A program made the translations under genes and the position numbers. From positions 1 to 64,000 of the forward strand of contig JADDOH010003942.1 in assembly GCA_016648135.1 (NCBI GenBank): 64,000 nt of DNA. Reading direction: 5' to 3'. Shown in pieces: positions 24,471-35,310 of this stretch. This DNA is from Agrypnia vestita. Taxonomy: Eukaryota; Arthropoda; Insecta; Trichoptera; Phryganeidae. The notes under the pieces were generated by a model. That model searched no databases. It was given only the letters and a program-made list of their open reading frames with translations, and was not told the DNA's origin. Position 1 is the stretch's first letter, and each line of letters begins with the position of its first letter.

Positions 24471-24609
24471 TTTTTGAAAAAAATTATTATGACAATATTC
24501 ACCGGAACCGCAATATGATATGTTATGGTGTACATACGAGTACACAATTAATATTTTACAAATAATAATTTTCTTGATGATAATGTGAAAATTCATAATT
24601 GTTCTGTTA

Positions 24610-24880
24610 TCTATCTATATAAAGAAAAATGTAAATGTTCGTTTGTACAAAATCGATAATCTCTGAAAGTTCTTCACCGAATGTTTTGAAATTTTGGCAC
24701 AACATTGCATTCGAATACGAGGATGTTTTTGTGTAGCTCATTTGTTTTTATACACGTAGTATTTATTTATATATAAATAAAAATGTTGATTTTCGATGTC
24801 CAAAATCTTAAATCTCCTAAAGTTCTTTTTGATACAACGTTGCATTATTCGCACAAATTATTAGGAAAAAAAAGGGCCGG
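24610..24880 (+). mobile_element. Helitron-like 5' ends, second type
   Basis: TCTATCTATATAAAGAAAAA, then TGTTCGTTTGTACAAAATCG and ACAACATTGCATTCGAATAC. A second partial start (ATATAAATAAAAATGTTGAT, ACGTTGCATTATTCGC) lies at about 24763. The ACATTGCATTCGAATACG piece recurs on the minus strand at 45190-45215. TC starts with this A/T pattern are typical of arthropod non-autonomous Helitrons, but no 3' hairpin is seen here. Confidence 0.4.
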
Positions 24881-24929
24881 TACCTACTCTTTCAATATTA
24901 ATAAATATTTAGATATAACAGTTAGAACA

Positions 24930-25085
24930 GTTAGTTAGTTAGAAGCCTCAACAACCGGCGAGCTTGCATGCTAAGATGTATGAATGTGGATGAGGCGAGA
25001 GTTGTATGTCAGGACAGAAGAGTGTGGCGCTCTATCCTCTCTGCCTACCCCCACGGGGAAACGGCGCGATGGTAAGTAAGTAAAT
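24930..25085 (+). pseudogene. LINE family C, extreme 3' end, copy 3
   Basis: Encodes decayed ...LACMLRCMNVDEARVVCQDR, then VWRSILSAYP-like residues, followed by the 3' tail GGTAAGTAAGTAAATAG. These residues equal the C-terminus of the LINE at 42.7-43.8 kb. The copy is heavily 5'-truncated. Confidence 0.7.
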
Positions 25086-25133
25086 AGATATTCCAATTTA
25101 AATTTTTTGATTGCATTCGGTTACTTCTACAAT

Positions 25134-26012
25134 TCTATATATATAAAACTCAATGTCTGTATGTCTGCCTGCCTGTTCTCTATACAAATCTACACCGTTT
25201 ATCCGATTTGACTCAAATTATGCATACTCATGTTTTAGGACCCGGCGGGTTACAAAGGCGACATTTCCCCACCCCCCTTTACCCCTTCCCCAACCGTGAT
25301 ACATTTTCAATGGAAATCTGTACCGTTCGACCGACGGGACTCAAAAATTCGAAACTTATTCTTTAGGACGCGGCAGGTAACATAGGCGACATTTTTCTCT
25401 CCCACTTTATCCCTTCCCCACTCCCTGATATATTTCAATGCAAATCATTACCGTTCGACCGATCAGACTCAAAATTCGACATTTCCCCTTCCCTCTATAT
25501 CCCACCCACACCCCCAGATATATTTTCTGTACAAATCTACACTGTTTGACCAATCTGACACAAATTTTGACACATATTCATAGGGACCCGGTTTGTAACA
25601 TAGGTGACATTTCCTCACTCATCGTTTAGCCCACCCCCTCCGCTGATATATTTTCCTTGCAAATCTGTACCGTTTTACCGCTGTGACCCAAATTTTGTAT
25701 ACTTATTCTTTTCAACCAGTCGGTAATATAGGCGACATTTCCCCTTCCCCCTCTAACCCATCCCCTCCCCCAGATCTATTTTCTGTACAAATCTACACCG
25801 CTCGACAGATTGGACCTAAATTTTGCATACATACTCCCGTTGGAAAAAATAGGCCACATTTCTTCCCTAGACATCCTATCCAGCCCAGCCTTGATTAAAT
25901 GGAAACATTGTTTTAATCAGAGGCTTTGCAAAACGATGGAACTTTTGTTTCCCCCACAAATTTACTTTCAATTTAATTCTCAACCCGTGCAACGCCGAGT
26001 ATAAACAGCTTG
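25134..26012 (+). mobile_element. Helitron-like element with ~128-bp tandem units
   Basis: It starts TCTATATATATAAAACTCAA and TGTCTGTATGTCTGCC. Six units follow, with ACAAATCTACACCGTTT-like cores near 25183, 25313, 25440, 25531, 25660 and 25788; spacing is 127-130 bp except one of 91 bp. The 3' end reads ACCCGTGCAACGCCGAGT, a weak hairpin, then ATAAACAG and CTTG, close to the Helitron CTRR end. It has no Rep/helicase coding. The short ORFs at 25438, 25683 and 25810 are made by the repeats. Confidence 0.65.
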
Positions 26013-26126
26013 TATATGTATATAATAGTATACTTCATAACGAATAAATCGATAATCATCATAGTAGTGGATTTAGTTCGATTAAATAAAAATGTACAAA
26101 AAGATGTTTTATAATATGACAAGGGT

Positions 26127-26339
26127 GGGATATAAAAGCAAGGGCAGCAGTCACCGAATATTACTAATTTAAAATGTATTGAATTCTAGATTTTATGTAT
26201 GTATCTCTTTCAAAATTATGTTTCCTATAAATTTAAATGCTTCGTTTCTTACAACGTCTCGAATTCAGTATTATAAATTAGTAATTCTGGATGGTTGCAA
26301 TATTTTTTTTCAATATTGCTGCCTTTGCTTCAATACCCC
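26127..26339. mobile_element. MITE family A, copy 2
   Basis: The left GGGATATAAAAGCAAGGGCA is complemented at the right by CAATATTGCTGCCTTTGC, then TTCAATACCCC. A second arm block (ATTACTAATTT ... AAATTAGTAATTC) extends the inverted repeat. It matches the ends of 10584-10834. The 67-codon ORF inside is not a gene. Confidence 0.75.
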
Positions 26340-26344
26340 ATTAG

Positions 26345-28185
26345 TAATCCATATATCACGCCCATGCATTGAATTACATTGAAGAAGGACTTTTATGTAG
26401 ACACATATTTTGTTAAAAAAAAACATCAAAATATTTATTCGTTAGAAGAGTATAATAATTTAAATGTGAATAATAAGATTATAATTTTGATAAAAATATC
26501 ACGAGATTAACCTTTTAATTCGATATTTTTTAAAATATATGCTTATGTAATGTTTTTTGCACTTTGTGGTGATATATTTAATTAAATAAAGACAAATAAC
26601 TATTAATTAGACTTTCTGACTTTCTGACTAATTCCCTAATTAACTTTACCAACCCCCTTCCCCCCTCCATCTCTATCCAAATATGAATCTTCATTTTGAC
26701 TCCAGTATGTAATAAGTTGTCGATAGTGTAGTAGTAGTGTAGAGTTATAGATAGTAAGTTATCCAGGAGAAGAGAACATTGTACGAAACATGCAGATATT
26801 GTATATAATAAAGTGGTGTAAACATAGTTATTTGTCTTTAATTGAGTATATATTTAAATAACTCTAAGTCTATACAATCGGTTTATTTAGATATTTAAAA
26901 TATCGCTCCATTTATATATTAAAAATAAATAAACATAGTAAAATAATTGTGCCGCGTTTTCAAAGCGCGCTAATTGTTTGTCACGACAATAATAAAACAT
27001 ATCTTGCATTTTGGTAAAATTCTTTGCAACTTTATTATTTTACCAAAATGAATTAATTGTGCACTGTGAACTGAGATTTAATGCTATTAAATGCGTAAAA
27101 ACATATTATTAATTATTTTCAACTGTTATTTCAAGTATCGTGGCGCTGATAAGAAACAGGAATGACGTCGGAGAGTGAGTGAGCCGGTGTGGGGGAATTA
27201 GCATAAAAAATACAGTTTCAGTGGCTAAACACAGAGTTGTTTTAGTATAATTTTATATAATTATTAAAATTTTATTCAAAAATTTCATGTACTCCAAAAC
27301 AATATTTATAACATTTCAAAGAAATTTGTATACCTTCTCGATGATTATTTGATTTTCAGCTTAATATTTTCGAGAAACAAACCGAGGCAGGTTTATCAAA
27401 ATATTTTTTTTTATATTTTAATTTTTCCAACAAAAATATAAGTGCTCATTTATTTCATTTTTAAGCTACCAATCTCGTCACTTTGAATATATTGCGATAC
27501 TTTAATATATATTATTAATTTGTGATGTTTCTTCCTTAACGTATCTGGATTCTCACATATACTCAGGTGTTATTTACTCACGTTTATTTCGAGCAGAATA
27601 CAATAATATACAATCTTTGATCTATCCCGCGACCGTCACTATAATTAAATATCATCCAAGCAACCTTGACGTATTGGTCATGACAGCTACTTGTCGTACG
27701 ATACTCGGCGTTGATCTTGAAACCCGCGCACTTCACACTCGCGAGGCAATACTGTGCCTTGTATATCTACAACACATTTATAAATCATAGTTGCTGATTT
27801 CTTAATTTTATTCTTAACATTTACAATTTTGTCATCATAAAAACTTTTTTGTAATTATGTTATCTTCAAAGTATTGATAGAAAATCTATCCTTTGTACTT
27901 CAATTTCATCCAAGGACCATCTATCAGGATCAATAACGACCTATCGGAGGTCGGTTTATTAAAAAATAAAATTAAAATATTTACATTATAGAATATATTT
28001 AAGTTAATTTTAGAATATGGTGTAACCGCTACAACATCCCTTAAGATCTCGCATAAGGCAAAGATACGCATTTAATTATTTTTTATTTCATACATTTCTC
28101 AATATACTTTTCTCTCAGCTCGATACACTAATTCCAGCGATATTTTAGCTTTTTTAAGAGATCCAGTTTCTGCGAGAACCTCATT
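26345..28185. other. AT-rich DNA, no gene recognised
   Basis: It contains a clean hairpin at 27007-27050 (CATTTTGGTAAAAT and its exact complement, 16-nt loop). A GC-richer piece lies at about 27625-27760 (ATCCCGCGACCGTCAC, GAAACCCGCGCACTTCACAC). No coding frame was recognised; the 61-codon minus ORF at 27886-28071 has no motif. Confidence 0.4.
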
Positions 28186-28189
28186 CGAC

Positions 28190-28830
28190 GTGAACCGTAT
28201 TCCGCCAAGTCATTTTTCTGTGTTTGAAAACAAAAATAAATTTCATGGGGTCAATCTGGAGAAAAAGTTGGACGAGTCAGCAATTTTTAGTGTAATTTGA
28301 CCGGTTTTGCTGTGGCGGTTGCGGACGAGAGAGCTAGTGCGTTGTCATTATGAAATTCACTGCGCCTGATGGAACTGTTTTCTCATCAATTCAGCATCGA
28401 ATCAGCCTAATAATTCAACATTGTATAGGTTATTTTTTCTTCTTTAAAGAAGGCACCATCTTTGCGGACTATTTATATAGTTTTTGCAGATGCAACCGTT
28501 TACAGTTCACCGGGTCAAATCCACTGTTTTGAATGTGCTTTCAGTTTGGGCGTGTAGCGATAGTGCACGTTTGTCAACAGTCACCATCGACGTAGAAACA
28601 TTTTTGGATTGCACTTTGTCGCGGATTGTCCAAGCAGTTCTGCGAAGTTCCACTTTTGTTCCACTGTGAGCAAACGCGGCACCCATCTCGTAGTCTTCTC
28701 AGTGCTATTTTTCGTGTAAAGGATATTGTGTACGTATTCAATTGATATAATTACAATATCAGCAATAATCTTCGCCCCGCGTATTCCTAACACGATATCA
28801 TGGATTTCATTAACCACTGGAGTCATTTTG
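28190..28830 (-). pseudogene. Degenerate mariner transposase
   Basis: The minus strand encodes a broken mariner transposase. Reading from 28826 downward: VNEIHDIVLGIRGAKIIADI (helix-turn-helix region), VHNILYTKNS, RWVPRLLTVEQK, then after a frameshift a VTVD-like piece at the first catalytic Asp, HYRYTPKLKAHSKQW, FHNDNALALSSA (second Asp present) and SPD*PHEIYFCFQTQK (third position altered, with a stop). The first ~70 residues are missing. An intact enzyme is about 345 residues with a DD34D triad, so this copy is dead. It is not the same subfamily as the mariner at 52.3 kb. Confidence 0.8.
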
Positions 28831-28884
28831 CACCTTGTATATTTCTTACCACCTACGTGACTCTCTTGTAATTTGCTTTAAGAT

Positions 28885-28945
28885 GTCATTTAGTGAAATT
28901 GAGTATTGTGGTTTTATGGTACTCAATTCACCCTCTGTATTCAGT
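28885..28945 (-). repeat. Mariner subterminal hairpin, shared with 46 kb
   Basis: AATTGAGTA (28897-28905) and TACTCAATT (28920-28928) form a perfect 9-bp hairpin. The surrounding sequence (GTGGTTTTAT, CAATTCACCCTCTGTAT) matches 46080-46138. It lies just beyond the N-terminal side of the mariner pseudogene, so it is probably that element's end. Confidence 0.5.
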
Positions 28946-29039
28946 TAGAATATAGTTTTAATATTCAAGAATCTTCATGTTATGAATACCTTGATAAAGA
29001 TGATGGAACTTTAAAAATAAATGTATAATATTTATCAAG

Positions 29040-29235
29040 ATATATTATAGATATCTCACTGATTAATAAAAAAAAATTTCTAGAAAAATAAGTATGGAAA
29101 TCTTTGGGTTTTCTTAGGGCTTACGATCTATCGTACGGTTTAAGTGATCACTTTACATAATGTAACGTTCACCATTCCCATCCATGATAGAATACCACAT
29201 TTATCAAATTTTCGGAAGTTGTTTATATATAATTT
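29040..29235 (-). repeat. Dispersed repeat R-61, copy 2
   Basis: The minus strand matches 61640-61822: ATGGATGGGAATGGTGAACG-like, TTACATTATGTAAAGTGATC, ACTTAAACCGTACGATAGAT, ending at the TIR-like GTGAGATATCTATAATATAT. The left half is missing or diverged. The 97-codon ORF at 29184-29477 overlaps its edge and has no motif. Confidence 0.6.
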
Positions 29236-29239
29236 TTAC

Positions 29240-30040
29240 AACTTGTTTCGTACATGTGTTGCAACAATCATTAGCGCGACCGGCATCCATCTACATCTAT
29301 AATGTCTTGATTAATGATGTCCCTGTGACAAAAATCCAGTACTGTGTTCTGAAAAATTGGGATAAACTCAAAATATTCTGTATAATATTTATGTTTGGAG
29401 ATAGGTCAATCAATTTGAACCATGAATTTATTTACAACCATGCTCACCGTTTAATCACACTGTGTGTAACTGACTAAAATGAGCGTTAAATTCTATTAAA
29501 AGGATCGTTAAAATACACGAGTGCAATCATAATATTATGCAACTATAATAATACCACCTAACGAGGTAATAACCATATGGTGATTTGTTTTGTGTGATTT
29601 TAACGCGTCATTTAATTAATTGAATAAAAATATCAGCTTTATTTTGAAAATATAAAAAAAAAACACCTTGTTAATCACTATTCAGACTATTCTACTGAAT
29701 ATTTGTACCAGGTGACAAATAAAACTGTTCATACGGAATTCTGTGAAACATAAGGTTTGACCCAAAAAATTTTTTTTGTTTGATCTAAAAAATTTCACAT
29801 TTTTATTTCATAAAAACATATAGGTACAAATATAAATATTGGAATATGACACAGTTTGGTTTACAAAATAATTCGTATAAAATAAAACCTAATATCTGTT
29901 CCTCCAAATTGAAATAAATATTCATTTAATTGAAGAGAAGTTTCAAATTTCTAAATAAATTACATTTTTTCAAAATAGTAAACGAAACTTTTATAAAAAT
30001 ACGACAATTTGTATGCAGCTTCAGGATATTTTCAATAATT
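29240..30040. other. AT-rich DNA, no gene recognised
   Basis: No recognisable gene or repeat partner. Confidence 0.4.
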
Positions 30041-30044
30041 ATTT

Positions 30045-30665
30045 TATTAGCTGTAACCCGTTAAAAATGACGGTACCTTTGCATGCCGGTTCCTAAAGAA
30101 TATTGATTTATTTATAGCTAACACCCATGAATTTTATCAAAATATTTGAACATCTTTTTCCCCGGCAGTTAACGGCACCTTCTATTTTAAACCCTGGCGA
30201 TTGTGCGTGCGTAAAACTAACGTGACTACACAATCAAATAATAAATATTATAAATAAAATAGACATCAAAATAAAAAATTTAAAAATGAGAAAAAAATCT
30301 CTGGCACTGGGAATTGAACCCGAATCCCCCGGGTGGGAGCTGGACACCCTGCCACTACACCAAACAGAAGATGCCCGCGTTCGCGTAGAAAATGTTTATA
30401 AGCACTAAGTGTACAAATGTTACAAATGGTTCGCGTATTTGCTAATTTCTAAGTGGTAATTTCCGTAGGTCTCCGCGTTCGAGTTCACTCGCCCGGGGTT
30501 CAAGCCCCATCTCCGTTTAATGTAGCTTTTTTAACCGTGAATTCGAACGAATTTACGGACGTTACACGATATTACAGGGATGGACGGATGGACAGACGGA
30601 CGGACGGACGGATGGACGGACAGACAGACAGACAACGAAATTATTATAACTGGGATGTGAGACGA
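30045..30665 (-). mobile_element. Dispersed repeat E (Helitron-like), with insert
   Basis: On the plus strand it begins TTAGCTGTAACCCGTTAAAA, shares CCCCGGCAGTTAACGGCACC-like, TATTTTAAACCCTGG, GTTCGCGTATTTGCTAA, GTGAATTCGAACGAA and ACAGACAACGAAATTATTAT with 45410-45765, and ends AACTGGGATG. The CTAGCTGT-type edge equals the reverse complement of a Helitron 3' CTAG end, so the element probably reads on the minus strand. Compared with the 45-kb copy it has about 215 extra bp at 30225-30440, including a tRNA-like stretch. The simple repeat GGACGGAC/GGACAGAC fills 30580-30634. Confidence 0.55.
30303..30372 (-). repeat. tRNA-like sequence (decayed tRNA or SINE head)
   Basis: The minus strand reads TTTGGTGTAGTGGCAGGG (A-box-like TGGTGTAGTGG), CTCCCACCCGGGGG, then the B box GGTTCAATTCC and GTGCC. 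The anticodon arm and acceptor stem do not pair properly. It resembles tRNA-Gly in places but is most likely a pseudo-tRNA or SINE head. Copies elsewhere in the genome would decide. Confidence 0.45.
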
Positions 30666-30669
30666 TAAA

Positions 30670-31630
30670 AACGATCGATTTCGCATAACGATCGGTTTTC
30701 TAAATGAACACTTCAAAATATTTTTCTTGAATATTCGTTTTCTCATATAACGTTGGATATTAAAAAGCATGCATTTTGTTGTCTACATGATGTTCTATTA
30801 GCTCGCACTCGAGCTCGAGTAATTAATTGATACAACTATAGCAAAATTGTGGACTCTATAAAGAAACTATATTTTTTAAAAATGTGTTGAGTAGTAGGTA
30901 CATGGAGAAAGTGTTAACAGAGTGGTAAAAAGTGGAAACTTTTAAAAAAGATTTTGTTATCATTGAAATGCATCATTTTAATTTAAAATTTAATTATTTA
31001 TTTACAATGTTTAGATAAAACACACACAATATTTAATTTATTTATCACTTCAAATGGAACAGGAGCAGTCCTCCTCATCATCGCGTATGATTATTAATAA
31101 CGGTTATTAATTATACGTGATGAAAAGAGGGATAAAAAAATAACAGAAATATTGTGTGTGTAGGTTTCAAAGTTTTAATAAAAAAATATTTTAATTTAAA
31201 TGTTTTTGCTACAAAAGGATATTGTGGTAGTTACCTTGGTACGTAGGTTGGCGTCTTTTTAAATTAATATTCATTTACGATTTTTTACGATAAATTGCGA
31301 TAAATCACAACGAACGAAAAAAATTTACGCTTAACTAAGAGTATGAATTTAAAACACAAGCAAATAAATTTATAAATATTTTATTTAATAATATTATTTT
31401 AAAAAGAAGATGGTACTGAGATTCTTCGTATAAATAATAGGGGCCTTAGAATGGATAATTTAGAAATATTATAAATAAAAACTGCCTGAACACTAAATCC
31501 AATCATCAACTACATATCCTTATTTTCAACTTCCGTTCTTAACTTACTGAAATTAAAAGAATAATAGTGACTAGTCGCTAATGAGGCGCGGGCACACGGC
31601 TCCCATAACCCATTACTTGGTATATTTCCC
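30670..31630. other. AT-rich DNA, no gene recognised
   Basis: It contains the small palindrome CTCGAGCTCGAG near 30809. No coding frame identified. Confidence 0.4.
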
Positions 31631-31635
31631 ATTTC

Positions 31636-31812
31636 AGTGTCTACTTGTCAATCTCCCGTATCCCCACCACGACTCTGGCCACATCTCCATTCGAAAATTG
31701 TTTACCAGAATTGTTTACCTAAGTAAGTAAAGGATTATTAGTATGCGTCCATCCTGACGAAGATACAGTGGTATTGAAGCCGGTAGACGTAAAGTTACTC
31801 CATTATTGAATT
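31636..31812 (+). mobile_element. Penelope-like 3' terminal fragment
   Basis: CAGTGTCTACTTGTCAATCT, CCGTATCCCC and CTGGCCACATCTCC match 58262-58320 base by base in long stretches. Then come CTGACGA (31754-31760), the stem ATAC/GTAT around AGTG, GAAGC (in place of GAAAC) and CGGTAGACGTAAAGTTAC. No coding part is left. The hammerhead core has one substitution in GAAA. Confidence 0.6.
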
Positions 31813-31819
31813 AATATAC

Positions 31820-34080
31820 CCTGCTATTTAACTTGTAAATTCCTTTATTGGGCAGACACAATAGGTTATAAATAATGGTTGAAAGTGTTTTTGACCCCAA
31901 TATCCGTGGTGGAATCATTAATCGTTGAATATTTTGTGACTTACAAGGGTCAGTAATGGTTACTTAATGTTAACTGTTAAGTCACAGCTAACCGGGGGTT
32001 CGTCCCTGGGGATATTAACAGAGGGAAGATAACGATCGAGGGTGATGCGAATTTATATGATATTATTTAAAGATACCTATTAAGTTCTAGCCTTTGAGTT
32101 TCCCGTTATATTCCTTTAAATGAGCGTCAATCAAAATGTTAATAACATTTTTATTATTACTTCAATTATATTATTCCATTGACACTTTTATTCACCCGGA
32201 TGCTCTCGTTTCGCAACTTTTGAAATCCATAACCTAAAAGATGGATTGGAATGGAAATGAAATAAATTAAATCAGCGATATTCAGCCTGACGATAATATG
32301 GACAGATAGATCCCTTCTAAAAAAAAATCTGTAAGAAAATCTCTTGTATTCTTGTATGGAAGATAAGCATGTACATTGAGAAAGAAGTATGTTAGACGCC
32401 TTCAAGATGCGGTTCTGAAGGCGATACTACGTATTCCATGGATTTCGACGACATTAAGAAAAAAACCTAGAGTCTTTCAACATCATACAACATAAAAAGA
32501 AACAATGCGGACGTTTCTGAAATAGAGACAGTTTTTATATTAAATTCTGCTTCTGCTGTTTTGTAATGTACTCATATATTTGTTGATTCTTTAATTTTTT
32601 ATATCATATAGTATTTTATTAAATTTATTTTATTTGTTTATTTTTTATTTAAATTGTTTTTTTATAATTTTCTGAATTTTATTTTATTTTTTACTATTTT
32701 AATTTGTGATTGTTATTGTGATTGCTTGCATGTGCAGGGTGTCTTTTGTGTTTTACTATTGTTTTCAATGATGCTATGCACCGTATGGACACAATAAATA
32801 AATACATATATAAACATACAACAGAAGAATTCATGTAAACTCTGACATGTTGCCAGAAAAAACAAAGAAAATGTAGATAAACTCGTAATCACAGAGACAG
32901 TTGACGGAAAACGAGCAACATAACTATAAAGCAGAATCATCTTTAAACTCTGCGGTAAATTGCTCAAGTTCCTGAAGATAAATGGAGACGAATTGTGCTC
33001 AAAATTCCAATACAATCTGAAAATAAAAATAAACATTCTTCAACTTTTTCTTCATGTACCTACCTACCGTCATTTTTATTGCCAAAATTTTATAATCAGA
33101 ATCATTTCTGGATTTTACGTTTTATGGTCTTTACAGGATTGAACTGTACCTACCTAATATAATAATTGAATAAAGAACATTCTAAACGAACAACTTTTTC
33201 GGACGATAACGACGGACATAACGCTCAAAAGTAGTTAATGATAATAAAACGTTTATTTTTTTTTATTTTACTTATTCAAATAAACATTTAACACATCGGT
33301 TTATACATAGTCTGTGCAATTCTGAAATAGCAATTTGAGATGTCAGATCTTTATCCCAACCTTGACAGGTATGTATTACATTGTATTGCCGCCAATTTCG
33401 ATGTTTTAAGTATGACATGTTTGAAATTAATGAACTCAAAAATCAGAAAGCTCTACCGCGTTAACAAACCTTAAGTTATTCACAATTACGGATAATGATC
33501 TTTCTAATTCATTAATTTCAAACCTGTCAAACATAAAACGTCAAAATAGGTCAAAAAAACGGCGTCACAATGTTATACAAATAACTGTCAAGACACAGGA
33601 AATAGCAATATTGCTTAGTTCAGAATACGGATGAATGTGTGTAATCATTTTTTTATACCGTGATCAGAAAACTTTCCTGAAAGCTGGTGAGCAACAAAAA
33701 TTAGAGTAAAAAATTCAACTATTTAAATAATAAAGACACAGAAAATAACCAAAAAAATCATGATCCATGTGTGAATTATTTGATGTGGTAATATGGATTA
33801 TTCTTATGTAATACATAATAATAATACCTATGCACAATATTACTAATTCCTACTGTAGCTTTTGCTATTATTTTGATTGATATTGTTATACCTTACCATT
33901 ATTGTTTGTAAAAGTCCTAAAAAGCATTAAAAAAAATAAAAATACATAAAGCATCAAATGAGAAAAAGAAAAGAAATAATCATTATGGTTATGACACTGC
34001 ACAAAAAAGGGTGGGAAGAGAAAAGGAAAAGAAAAGAACATGCCTGTATATACATATACTCACATGTACATACAATTGAC
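31820..34080. other. AT-rich DNA; possible LINE 3' UTR
   Basis: The part at 32700-32805 (TGTGCAGGGTGTCTTTTGTG, then GACACAATAAATAAATAC) looks like a LINE 3' UTR with an (AATA)n tail. The minus ORF at 32713-33036 (107 codons) overlaps this and has no recognised domain. The rest shows nothing. Confidence 0.35.
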
Positions 34081-34084
34081 TCAC

Positions 34085-34690
34085 ATATTTTATTGTAGAG
34101 AGTCTTAACTGGAGTATAATCAGTGATCTAGCAAATGCAGATGTAAATAATTTTAAATGCTGGTTTGATACTAATCTTCTATCATTAAACACAGAAAAAA
34201 CTTATGTTATTCCCTTTTCCATAAATAAAACAAAAATTTATACGGTACCCAAAATTAATATTCATCATAATAAATGTAATTGTAGCCAAACATGCTCAAG
34301 AAAACTGACAAGCTTTAATATTTAGGTGTGTATATAGATCAAAATTTCAATTGAAAATTCCATATTTGTGAACTTGTCAAACGACTCAGAAAATCAATTT
34401 ATGAGTTCATTAGATAAAGAAATGTTTTGTTTGTATTTTTTTATTTAGTTGTAAAAAGAACACATTTTGACATCTAAAATTTTTAAATTAATAATCTAAA
34501 ATTGGCATATTATGCATCCGTACAATCCTTACTGCAATATGGTATTATTCGGTGGAGACGTTCATACTCGATTACAATGAATCCCATAAGAATTATCCAA
34601 AGACTAATTATTAAAATAATTTTGTCGAGACCCTAATGTTTCAGAACAGAAACATTATTGAATGTCTTCTTCTTCAAATATAGCAAATTT
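34085..34690 (+). pseudogene. Jockey-like LINE RT, 5' piece
   Basis: Translated pieces match the part of a Jockey-type reverse transcriptase just after the catalytic FADD: WSIISDLANADVNNFKCWFD, LSLNTEKTYVIPFS, a YLGV-like site (NI*VCI*I), and further on SYASVQSLLQYGIIRW, then NPIRIIQRLIIKIIL. The order is correct, but stops and frameshifts are frequent. The homology stops near 34690, where Penelope-like sequence begins, and appears to resume at about 35035, so this LINE may have been split by a later insertion. Clade is judged from motif spacing only. Confidence 0.7.
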
Positions 34691-34743
34691 ATTTTGTGGT
34701 GACATAATTATAATTTATATAAATTAACTTTTTTTTAAATTAA

Positions 34744-35020
34744 ACAGAATCACTATTTGATAAATTAGAAATTTTGGAAATAAGAAAGAGTTTAAATAGT
34801 AAATTGAATGTTATAAATAATCAGGTCCTTTTTGCAAATAGTCATCTTTTAAATTTATTTTCATGTTAAGTAGGTACTTTAAATTATCATTTTCCATATA
34901 TAACTTTTTAATATTTTGATCTATACTTCGATTTCTAAATTTTATTTTTGTTATTCTGACGAAGTAGCCATTGGCTTCGAAAAATGTTGAATTTTTTTCA
35001 ATAAAGTTAATATATAAAAA
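34744..35020 (+). mobile_element. Penelope-like element, 3' end
   Basis: A 41-codon frame (34744-34869) resembles the extreme C-terminus of Penelope-like proteins: LFDKLEILEIRKSLNSKLNV, then a stop after LLNLFSC. About 87 bp downstream comes a hammerhead-like core: CTGACGA (34956-34962), stem AGCC/GGCT, CGAAA (GAAA at 34979-34982), then a short AAAT...ATTT pairing. The copy ends in CAATAAAGTTAATATATAAA. RT and GIY-YIG core are absent. The element sits between two halves of LINE homology. Confidence 0.65.
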
Positions 35021-35034
35021 TTATTATTTAATGT

Positions 35035-35310
35035 ATTTAAAGTAAATATAGTTTACATAATTAATAAGAAATATTCAATATTACAAATATTAAAAGAAAA
35101 GGAAACTTACAATTTACAAACGTTTCACTTGAGCTCATATGAAAATAATATAAAAATTCCTAAATTTAGTACCATATATTTTCAAAACTGTTTTCTATAT
35201 AGAGGTATACTCGACGTTGATAATACCAACAGAATTAAAAAGTATTGATAATTACAAAAAGTTCTAGTTCCAGTTAAAGGCTCACTTCAAGAATATGCAA
35301 TAAATATTGC
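35035..35310 (+). pseudogene. Jockey-like LINE RT, probable 3' piece
   Basis: One frame reads LINKKYSILQILKEKETYNL, then a stretch with IKIPKFSTIYFQNCFLYRGI. This resembles the Jockey C-terminal region (a conserved P, then Q..CFLYRGI.L.N), as in the better-preserved fragment at 12.4-12.9 kb. It probably continues the LINE interrupted at about 34690. No clear poly-A or (AATA)n end was found. Confidence 0.45.

Noticed and set aside
30303..30372. Functional tRNA-Gly gene on the minus strand
   Set aside because: The anticodon and acceptor arms are not properly paired; only the boxes are tRNA-like.
32713..33036. 107-codon minus ORF as a gene
   Set aside because: Low complexity (Phe/Ile/Ser/Tyr-rich) and overlapping a LINE-like 3' tail.
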